Positions 14,199 to 19,609 of a DNA stretch of 19,609 nucleotides are shown piece after piece (the first letter of the stretch is position 1; each line of letters opens with the position of its first letter). The notes below the pieces were generated by a model. It saw only the letters and a program-made list of their open reading frames with translations. It searched no databases and was not told the DNA's origin. A program made the position numbers and the translations under genes. The stretch comes from Bacteroidales bacterium (GTDB taxonomy: Bacteria > Bacteroidota > Bacteroidia > Bacteroidales > F082), in assembly GCA_029983675.1 (NCBI GenBank), contig JASBYY010000050.1:1-19609 (forward strand), in the 5' to 3' direction.

Positions 14199-16337
14199 CT
14201 ATTCCACAATGGTCATTTCATCAATCAGGTGTCCGGCACCGGCAAACTTGTCGATGATAAACAAAACATAGCGGATATCGACCGAAATGTTGCGGCAGAT
14301 GTCGGGATCGTAAACCATGTCGCTCATGGTGCCTTCCCAGCAACGGTCGAAGTTCAGTCCGAGCAGCTGCCCATCGGCATTGAGAATCGGGCTGCCCGAA
14401 TTGCCGCCTGTGGTATGGACACTGGCAGTGAAAGCCACATGCATGGAACCATCCTTATCGGCATAGCGACCATAGTCTTTCTTTGCATACAACTGTTTCA
14501 GACGAGGTTCCACGACATAATCGTAAACATCGGGGTTCTCCTTCTGCATGATGCCGTCCAATGTGGTGAAATGATTGTAGGCAACGGCATCCTTAGGTTG
14601 GAATCCTTCTACCTTTCCATAGGTCACACGCAAGGTGAAATTAGCATCGGGATAAAACCGTTTCTCCTGTTCCTTTTCCATCTGTCCTTTCATATAAAGA
14701 CGTTGCAGCCGGTCGATTTCAGCATTGTAGCTGATGGTCTGACCATGAACGCTTTCCATATAGAAATCGATAATGCTCTTGAAAGTCTTGAAAGCCGGAT
14801 CTTTAAGCAACTTCCTGATATCCTTCACCTTGAAACCGTCCAAGAAATCGTTCACTTTCGTCTCTGAAACAAACATGGATTTTTCGAACAACTCGTCAAC
14901 AAAATCCTGTACATCTTCGATTTCGTTTAAGAACGGAGGTCTGAAATCGGCCGGCTGGGCTTTCAGGTATTCATTCAACATGGTGACCGCCACTTCCTTG
15001 TCGATGGGCGAATAATAATCCTTGAAAAAGGCTTGCGCCGCTGTTTTAAGACCGGCTATCTGTTTGTCAACATCGGCTTGGGCTGTTTCCTTGGTGATCT
15101 TCGACAGCCTATTGAACTTTCCTGCAAAACCAATCAACTCGATGCGCAACCCGGCTTCTGTCATATAATTATAGGCCATGCGATAAGGTTCAAGCTTGCC
15201 ATAGATTGTGTCGAAATTACGCAACAGATTGATATAAAGATAACGGCTGCGGCTTTGCAGACACCATTCATAGAAACCTTCCTCATAATAGCGTTTCCGT
15301 TCCACACCTTTGAAGCTGTTAATACCCTCGGTGACGCCTTTCCATTTCTTCCATCCGTTGCCGATATTGGCATGTTTGGCGGCATACTGTATGCGCACCT
15401 TGGGGTCGGCATCCTGATATTTGTTGTATATGTCGAGCACCTTGCCCCGCAGGTCCACAACGACGGGGTCGATGCGGTTGGCTTCCTGATCGACGGCCAC
15501 GGCAGGCAGGTACTCGTTGGTACGAGCGGGATAGCCGAATACGAAAGCGAAATCACCCGCTTCGGCGCCTTTCAACGAGATGTCGAGATGTTTGAGAGGC
15601 TTATAGGGAACATTATCCTTATTGTATTTGGCAGGACGGCCTTCCTTGTCCACATAGATACGGAAAACGGAAAAATCGCCCGTATGACGCGGCCACATCC
15701 AGTTGTCGGTGTCACCACCGAATTTGCCGATGTTTGAAGGCGGCGTGCCGACCAAACGGACATCCTCAAACACCTGATTGAAAATGGCATAGTACTCGTT
15801 GCCAAGGAAAAACGACTCTATCTCTACGTCATTTCCGCTCTCTTTTTCAAACGCTTCGGTGAGTTTCTTGATATTCGTTTTGATTTTTTCCTGTCGCTCG
15901 GCTTCGTCCATGTCATCGTTGACATTGAAAAGTATTTTCTCCGTCACATCGCGCATTTCTTTCATCATGGTGACGGTAAGACCTGGGCAAGGCAACTCCT
16001 CGCCACGGTTCATCGCCCAGAAACCATCGGTCAGATAGTCGTGCTCCACACTGCTATGACACTGTATCCAGCCATAACCGCAATGGTGGTTAGTAAGCAA
16101 CAGACCCTCGTCGCTGACGATTTCACCTGTGCAACCGCCGCCAAAAAGCACGATAGCATCTTTCAAACTGCTGTGATTGATGGAGTAAATGTCATCCGCA
16201 GTGATACGCATACCCATTTGTTGCATTTCTTTCTCATTGTATTTCAGCAACATAGGAATCCACATACCTTCGCCGGCAAAAGAAGCCACAAAGGGGAAAG
16301 CCAATAAAAAGGCCAATAAAAAGACTTGTTTTCTCAT
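14199..16337 (-). CDS. dpp11: S46 dipeptidyl peptidase, DPP11 type (Asp/Glu-specific)
   Basis: A 712-residue exported serine exopeptidase that removes dipeptides from peptide amino termini. Residues 1-21 are a signal peptide (MRKQVFLLAFLLAFPFVASF, then AGEGMW, the usual start of mature S46 enzymes). The chymotrypsin-like triad is visible: His85 in TNHHCGYG, Asp221 in RHTGDFSVFR and Ser647 in GGNSGSP. Arg665, 18 residues after the serine in GLNFDRCWEG, occupies the position of Arg673 of Porphyromonas DPP11, which selects Asp/Glu at P1; DPP7 has Gly there. A helical domain covers roughly 270-550. The C-terminus IDEMTIVE matches the family end, and TAG is the stop. Its promoter overlaps the 52-bp gap to the upstream barrel gene. 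Together with the S9B peptidase it should supply dipeptides for amino acid catabolism (inference). Confidence 0.92.
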   Translation of the reverse strand: MRKQVFLLAFLLAFPFVASFAGEGMWIPMLLKYNEKEMQQMGMRITADDIYSINHSSLKDAIVLFGGGCTGEIVSDEGLLLTNHHCGYGWIQCHSSVEHDYLTDGFWAMNRGEELPCPGLTVTMMKEMRDVTEKILFNVNDDMDEAERQEKIKTNIKKLTEAFEKESGNDVEIESFFLGNEYYAIFNQVFEDVRLVGTPPSNIGKFGGDTDNWMWPRHTGDFSVFRIYVDKEGRPAKYNKDNVPYKPLKHLDISLKGAEAGDFAFVFGYPARTNEYLPAVAVDQEANRIDPVVVDLRGKVLDIYNKYQDADPKVRIQYAAKHANIGNGWKKWKGVTEGINSFKGVERKRYYEEGFYEWCLQSRSRYLYINLLRNFDTIYGKLEPYRMAYNYMTEAGLRIELIGFAGKFNRLSKITKETAQADVDKQIAGLKTAAQAFFKDYYSPIDKEVAVTMLNEYLKAQPADFRPPFLNEIEDVQDFVDELFEKSMFVSETKVNDFLDGFKVKDIRKLLKDPAFKTFKSIIDFYMESVHGQTISYNAEIDRLQRLYMKGQMEKEQEKRFYPDANFTLRVTYGKVEGFQPKDAVAYNHFTTLDGIMQKENPDVYDYVVEPRLKQLYAKKDYGRYADKDGSMHVAFTASVHTTGGNSGSPILNADGQLLGLNFDRCWEGTMSDMVYDPDICRNISVDIRYVLFIIDKFAGAGHLIDEMTIVE

Positions 16338-16353
16338 AATGATGAATTTTGCG

Positions 16354-16361
16354 CAAAAATA
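16354..16361 (-). promoter_or_regulatory. -7 box of the S46 peptidase gene
   Basis: The minus strand reads TATTTTTG (TAnnTTTG), 16 nt before the ATG at 16337. The leader would be only about 10 nt. Confidence 0.5.
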
Positions 16362-16388
16362 TAGAAAAACAACGAAAGCAACACCCTG

Positions 16389-16916
16389 CTAAAACTCCAG
16401 ACCCATCGAAAAGGAATACGCCTGCTGCGAAATAGAATACACGGCAGATGTGCGGAAATGTGCCGAGAAACACATATACAGAGCCGCTTTGTCGATAAGT
16501 CGTAACTTTAAGCCAAGAGCGGACGAAACCAAACCAACAAAGTTGTATGTACTGCCGGGATTAGACTCTTGTTTCGTGTACACATACGACAAAATGTTTT
16601 CGCCCCCCACTTGTGCAGAGACAAAGGGAGTCCATCGGCTTTTGAATGGCGTATATTGTGCCTCTAAGAACAAAGGAATGGCTTTCGAATCAATTTCTGT
16701 TCTGTCAGAAAGACGATGCCGATGTATCGGCACGTTCAAGCCCGTTCCCATTCCAAGAAAAAGACAAGGCTTCAGATAAACTCCATGGCAGGTGTTGAGC
16801 ATCAGGTTGTAATCGGAACCCCAGCCCAATCCCAGCCGTCCCGAATAGCCTTCCTGTGCATAAAAACATGAAATACCTACACAAAAAAACAAAAACAAAA
16901 AACCTATTCTTTTCAT
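16389..16916 (-). CDS. Small secreted outer-membrane beta-barrel-like protein, function unknown
   Basis: A 175-residue protein with a signal peptide at residues 1-20 (MKRIGFLFLFFCVGI... ending FYAQ). The rest alternates polar and hydrophobic residues with many Gly and aromatic residues (GRLGLGWGSDYN, LFLEAQYTPF, SMGLEF) and ends in Phe, as expected for an outer-membrane beta-barrel recognised by the Bam machinery. Eight strands would fit the size. I cannot place it in a named family. Its ATG is 38 bp after the stop of the upstream barrel-like gene and no consensus promoter lies between, so the two are probably cotranscribed. TAG is the stop codon. Some read-through into the S46 peptidase gene is possible, though that gene has its own promoter. 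Confidence 0.7.
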   Translation of the reverse strand: MKRIGFLFLFFCVGISCFYAQEGYSGRLGLGWGSDYNLMLNTCHGVYLKPCLFLGMGTGLNVPIHRHRLSDRTEIDSKAIPLFLEAQYTPFKSRWTPFVSAQVGGENILSYVYTKQESNPGSTYNFVGLVSSALGLKLRLIDKAALYMCFSAHFRTSAVYSISQQAYSFSMGLEF

Positions 16917-16954
16917 TATAAATATAGTTTATAACCTTATTATTTAATCATTTA

Positions 16955-17524
16955 TCACATTTTGACACTTACTCCTAACGCCAAACTCATCAGGTCGGGA
17001 TAGCCGGGTACAAAGGAGCAGGTTGCATCCATTCGCTCGGATATTTCATACTTATACTCAAACTCCCCGCCATACCATAAAAACAAATACTGGTATTTTT
17101 CGCCCGGGCCACCCTTGAAACGGTCCGGATTCACATAGCCCGGAAGCTCAATCCAATTTCTTCTGAAAACAAGGGTCGGGCCTATTCCTCCAGACAAGCT
17201 GTGCCGTCCGATTTTGAAAATCCTTCCCCTCACCCCAATATGACTGAACCCTCCCAATCTCTGCGCACAATCGGCATACAAGGCTTGAACGGCCTTGATG
17301 GAAACAACATCACGAAAAATAAACTTCTCGACCATCACCTCCGCGCCGAAATTCATGACCAAATAGCCGTCCTTATCGAGTTTGTTCGGCATCAGAAAAG
17401 CATTCTGTTTCTCGCCCTTAGGATGGATGCTCAGCCCGAAAAACTTGATTCCGATGTTATCCTGGGCAATAAGCATCTTGCATGACATGAGAAAAACCAG
17501 CAAAAAACCATTTAGAACTCTCAT
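16955..17524 (-). CDS. Secreted protein of 189 residues, probable envelope beta-barrel, function unknown
   Basis: I chose ATG 17524, which gives a compact signal peptide (MRVLNGFLLVFLMSC... ending LIAQ). In-frame ATGs at 17533 and 17557 would add 3 or 11 residues and lengthen the polar start. An LMSC lipobox-like stretch is present, but the hydrophobic run continues past it, so cleavage after the Ala-Gln site seems likelier. The mature part has strand-rich text (YLVMNFGAEVMVEKFIF, HIGVRGRIFKIG, SLSGGIGPTLVFRRNWIEL, GEFEYKYEISERMDATCSF) with glycine-rich turns, as in small beta-barrel or periplasmic proteins. The family is not recognised. It has a TAnnTTTG box upstream and is the first gene of a likely two-gene unit with the 175-residue barrel protein. 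Confidence 0.65.
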   Translation of the reverse strand: MRVLNGFLLVFLMSCKMLIAQDNIGIKFFGLSIHPKGEKQNAFLMPNKLDKDGYLVMNFGAEVMVEKFIFRDVVSIKAVQALYADCAQRLGGFSHIGVRGRIFKIGRHSLSGGIGPTLVFRRNWIELPGYVNPDRFKGGPGEKYQYLFLWYGGEFEYKYEISERMDATCSFVPGYPDLMSLALGVSVKM

Positions 17525-17576
17525 TTTCAGCATTGTCAATAAATCATTTCCATGCAATGACCATTAATTACAGATG

Positions 17577-17584
17577 CAAAAATA
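17577..17584 (-). promoter_or_regulatory. -7 box of the two-gene barrel operon
   Basis: The minus strand reads TATTTTTG (TAnnTTTG), 52 nt before the preferred ATG at 17524. Confidence 0.5.
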
Positions 17585-17723
17585 CTAACATCACTCCAAA
17601 TTCGATACATCTTTATTGAAATTGGCCTTGCCTTCGGCTTTTCTTTGGAACATCAGATTTTCTAGAAACTGTTTTGAATGGTTTTGAGTTGCGTTCATTC
17701 TATGCTCTGTCATTCTGAACATA

Positions 17724-17773
17724 GTCATTCCGTGCCAGTCCCAAACCTGATTTGGGACCAACACGGAATCTCC
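17724..17773. repeat. REP-like palindromic unit A (with inserted inner hairpin)
   Basis: The unit starts GTCATTCCGTG and ends CACGGAATCTCC, as unit B does, but the loop is replaced by a second hairpin: TCCCAAA (17739-17745) pairs with TTTGGGA (17751-17757). Confidence 0.6.
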
Positions 17774-17829
17774 TTTTGAGGATATGCTTCTGATACATCC
17801 CAATCAGAATACAGTGCTATTCTATCTTA

Positions 17830-17857
17830 GTCATTCCGTGCCTGACACGGAATCTCC
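17830..17857. repeat. REP-like palindromic unit B
   Basis: ATTCCGTG (17833-17840) pairs with CACGGAAT (17846-17853) around CCTGA. The unit is framed by GTC on the left and CTCC on the right. Its core also occurs inverted at 14107-14127. Confidence 0.65.
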
Positions 17858-17897
17858 TTACGAGAATATGCTTCTATTGGGTTATTACCAATGGTTA

Positions 17898-17925
17898 GGA
17901 GATGCCGGATCAAGTCCGGCATGAC
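17898..17925. repeat. REP-like palindromic unit C (inverted orientation)
   Basis: ATGCCGGA pairs with TCCGGCAT around TCAAG. Read on the minus strand it starts GTCATGCCGGA and ends GGCATCTCC, the same 28-bp frame as unit B with a different stem sequence. Confidence 0.65.
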
Positions 17926-18098
17926 GGATTCTGATGGGGCATGACTAGTCGTCCTGATGTGAGCAAGGCGATTGGCAAAGTGAGCCAATGCAGCGGATCA
18001 AATCAACCGAAAACAAAGAAAAAAACTCGGATAATCGAAAAATAACTTTGTTGTATGAATTCAAAACAGTTTCTTTCTGTCCATAGCAAATAAAACCG

Positions 18099-18106
18099 TA
18101 CTTTTG
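18099..18106 (+). promoter_or_regulatory. -7 box of the methionine gamma-lyase gene
   Basis: TACTTTTG matches TAnnTTTG, 36 nt before the ATG at 18143. MITE-like copy 2 ends 25 bp upstream. A TTG at 18104 in the same frame overlaps this box and so cannot be the start. Confidence 0.6.
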
Positions 18107-18142
18107 CAGTCATTCAATAAACAACAACTATTTACTAACATA

Positions 18143-19342
18143 ATGGACAGTAAGAAACTAAAACAATGTGGATTTGCCACCAAATCCATCCACGGGGGGA
18201 AACATCCCAACCAATTCGGCGCTTTGGCCGATCCTATTTATCAAACTTCGACTTTCGTTTTTGAAAATGCCGATCAAGGCGGCCGTCGTTTTGCCTTGGA
18301 AGAAGACGGTTACATCTATACGCGCTTGGGCAACCCGTCTTGCACCGCCGTTGAAGAGAAAATCGCCCTGTTAGAAGGCGGAGAAGCCTGTGTTTCGGCC
18401 GCTTCCGGCATCGGTGCCGTCACTTCGGCAGTATGGGTATGCGTAAAGACCGGCGACCACATCGTGGCCTCCCGGACCCTTTACGGATGCACTTTCGCCT
18501 ACTTATGCCACGGCCTTTCCCGTTATGGCGTAGAGGTGACCTTTGTGGACACCCGCAATCTGGAGAACGTCCGCAAGGCCATGCGTCCCAACACCAAGTT
18601 GGTCTATACCGAAACGCCCGCCAACCCTAACATGTACATCACCGACATCAAGGCGCTTGCCGAGATTGCCCATTCCCAGCCCGATTGCCGCCTGATGATT
18701 GACAACACGTTTTGCTCACCTTACATCACCCGTCCTATCGAGTTCGGTGCCGACGTGGTCATCCACTCCGCCACCAAGTACCTCAACGGTCACGGTGATG
18801 TGATTGCCGGTTTCGTAGTGGGCAAGAAAGACTATATCGACCAGGTGCGTTTGGTCGGCGTAAAAGACCTTACCGGTGCCAGCCTCAGTCCTTTCGACGC
18901 TTATCTTATCGGCAGAGGCTTGAAGACCCTTGCCGTGAGAGTGGAACGCCATTGCAGCAACGCACAGAAGGTGGCTGAGTTTTTAGAGAGCCATCCTGCT
19001 GTGGAATCCGTGTTGTATCCCGGACTGAAATCCTTCCCGCAATACGACTTGGCTAAAAGCCAGATGTCGTTGCCCGGCGGCATCATCAGCTTTGAAGTGA
19101 AAGGCGGCATGGAAGCCGGCAAGCAACTGCTCAACAACCTGCACATGCTTGTCATCGCAGTGAGCCTCGGCGACGCCGAAACGCTGATTCAGCATCCTGC
19201 CAGCATGACCCACTCCCCATACACGCCCGAAGAAAGGGCTGCCAGCGGCATCAGCGAAGGCTTGATCCGTCTGTCGGTAGGCTTGGAAAACGTGGAAGAC
19301 ATCATTGCCGACCTGAAACAATCTTTGGATAAGTTGGTGTAA
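18143..19342 (+). CDS. megL: Methionine gamma-lyase (PLP-dependent Cys/Met metabolism enzyme)
   Basis: A 399-residue cytoplasmic enzyme expected to split L-methionine into methanethiol, 2-oxobutanoate and ammonia. The Cys/Met PLP fold is clear from the N-terminus (GFATKSIHGG) onward. Active-site residues fall at nearly the numbering of the Pseudomonas enzyme: Tyr59 and Arg61 in YTR, Tyr114 and Cys116 in RTLYGCTFAY, the PLP-pairing Asp187 in MIDNTF, and the PLP lysine Lys212 in HSATKYLNGHGDV. Cys116 is characteristic of methionine gamma-lyases; cystathionine gamma-synthases and beta-lyases usually differ there. The length (398 in P. putida) agrees. The start ATG lies just after the TAnnTTTG promoter. 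It is monocistronic, ended by a strong hairpin. 2-Oxobutanoate can be oxidised for energy and methanethiol is released, in line with peptide fermentation (inference). Confidence 0.9.
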   Translation: MDSKKLKQCGFATKSIHGGKHPNQFGALADPIYQTSTFVFENADQGGRRFALEEDGYIYTRLGNPSCTAVEEKIALLEGGEACVSAASGIGAVTSAVWVCVKTGDHIVASRTLYGCTFAYLCHGLSRYGVEVTFVDTRNLENVRKAMRPNTKLVYTETPANPNMYITDIKALAEIAHSQPDCRLMIDNTFCSPYITRPIEFGADVVIHSATKYLNGHGDVIAGFVVGKKDYIDQVRLVGVKDLTGASLSPFDAYLIGRGLKTLAVRVERHCSNAQKVAEFLESHPAVESVLYPGLKSFPQYDLAKSQMSLPGGIISFEVKGGMEAGKQLLNNLHMLVIAVSLGDAETLIQHPASMTHSPYTPEERAASGISEGLIRLSVGLENVEDIIADLKQSLDKLV

Positions 19343-19368
19343 GCACCTCCACTTGATTCCCTAAAATC

Positions 19369-19402
19369 AACCAGGCTGAGCCGTTCGCGGTTCAGCCTGG
19401 TT
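19369..19402 (+). terminator. Stem-loop terminator of the methionine gamma-lyase gene
   Basis: AACCAGGCTGAGCCG (19369-19383) pairs with CGGTTCAGCCTGGTT (19388-19402), a 15-bp stem with one G-U pair and a UUCG tetraloop closed by C-G pairs. It lies 27 bp after the stop. The tail is AGTTTGGG, a poor T-run, so part of the T-tract may have been altered by the adjoining repeat fragment. Confidence 0.7.
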
Positions 19403-19407
19403 AGTTT

Positions 19408-19536
19408 GGGCAAAATGAGCCAATGCAGCGCATCAAACCAACCCGAAAACAAAGGAAATAATTTCCAAAATAATCCAATAACGACTTTGTTGAAAGATTT
19501 TGCCAGGTTGAATGTATAGTGTTTTAAAACAGTTTC
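19408..19536. mobile_element. MITE-like element, copy 3 (left-truncated, diverged)
   Basis: CAAAATGAGCCAATGCAGC, then ATCAAACCAACCCGAAAACAAAGG, ACTTTGTTG and finally TTTTAAAACAGTTTC (19522-19536) follow the order of the right half of copies 1 and 2 in the same orientation. The left terminal repeat is absent; the match begins 5 bp after the methionine gamma-lyase terminator. An insertion of about 20 bp separates ACTTTGTTG from the right end. The last 73 bp of the window are AT-rich with no gene that I can support. Confidence 0.5.
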
Positions 19537-19609
19537 CTTTTTTTGTGCAAATGAACAAAAACATTCGTAAATGAAAATATTTCTCATATAAAAAGCATAT
19601 ATAAAATAC

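Larger units (their letters stand above)
17665..18073. mobile_element. MITE-like element, copy 2 (409 bp, expanded by palindromic repeats)
   Basis: The left end GAAACTGTTTTGAAT (17665-17679) is the exact reverse complement of the right end ATTCAAAACAGTTTC (18059-18073). Each end differs from copy 1 by one base, and both carry the matching change, so the pairing is kept. The left 30 bp (GGTTTTGAGTTG after the repeat) and right ~115 bp (GTGAGC...GAGCCAATGCAGC, ATCAACCGAAAACAAAG, ATAACTTTGTTG) match copy 1. About 260 bp between them (17695-17955) is replaced by REP-like palindromes. Flanks are CTA and TTT, so no target duplication survives. It fills most of the 17585-18098 gap; 17585-17664 shows nothing else that I can name. 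Confidence 0.65.

Noticed and set aside
17585..17803. 70-codon minus-strand frame spanning the left end of MITE-like copy 2
   Set aside because: It runs across the element boundary and palindromes, has no promoter and resembles nothing that I know.
17724..17925. CRISPR array
   Set aside because: Repeats are self-palindromic, in mixed orientation, with unequal spacing and unlike stems; no cas genes nearby.
18104..18142. TTG start 13 codons upstream for methionine gamma-lyase
   Set aside because: It overlaps the -7 promoter box; the ATG at 18143 gives the family-typical N-terminus and residue numbering.
19189..19587. 132-codon minus-strand frame across the end of methionine gamma-lyase and copy 3
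   Set aside because: It is antisense to a solid gene, crosses a terminator hairpin and a repeat, and has no recognisable domain.

Overview
The window reads as chromosomal DNA of a Bacteroidales-type Bacteroidota bacterium. The evidence is a recurring promoter motif TAnnTTTG 7-50 nt upstream of most genes, no Shine-Dalgarno-dependent layout, many short secreted proteins with Gln just after the signal peptide, and family members (S9B and S46 peptidases, DUF2147, a Bacteroidota-type porin) that resemble Porphyromonas/Bacteroides proteins. The standard code is in use: TAG is the natural stop of three intact genes here. No rRNA, CRISPR array, phage or complete insertion sequence was seen.

Layout. 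(1) 6-863 (-) is a decayed outer-membrane porin gene with two in-frame TAG codons. (2) 1084-2694 (-) is a YfcC-family carrier, divergent from 2865-5021 (+), an S9B prolyl dipeptidyl peptidase, which is followed 33 bp later by uridine kinase (udk). (3) A perfect 28-bp palindromic terminator separates udk from an oppositely transcribed tRNA-Gln(CUG), which sits directly downstream of glnS (-). (4) 7848-8290 (+) is a DUF2147-type secreted protein broken by a one-base frameshift. It is followed by a 52-codon gene (8352-8510, -) with its own promoter, and a secreted jelly-roll protein (8579-9292, -). (5) 9457-9658 is a short terminal-inverted-repeat element (MITE-like) lying just upstream of radA (+); trkA and trkH (+), a potassium uptake pair, follow. 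(6) 14033-14198 holds palindromic repeats between convergent trkH and an S46 dipeptidyl peptidase of DPP11 type (14199-16337, -), preceded by two small beta-barrel-like secreted protein genes (-). (7) 17585-18098 holds a second copy of the MITE-like element, expanded by a cluster of REP-like palindromes. Then comes methionine gamma-lyase (18143-19342, +), its terminator, and a third, left-truncated copy of the element.

How the genes fit together. The two exopeptidases, a YfcC-type carrier often linked to amino acid or peptide-derived substrates, and methionine gamma-lyase fit an organism that ferments peptides and amino acids; this is inference from gene content. RadA, GlnRS with tRNA-Gln, uridine kinase and TrkAH are housekeeping. 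The most notable non-gene content is the repeat family: three related copies in 10 kb, two abutting promoters of housekeeping genes. I did not find convincing evidence of a new multi-gene system.
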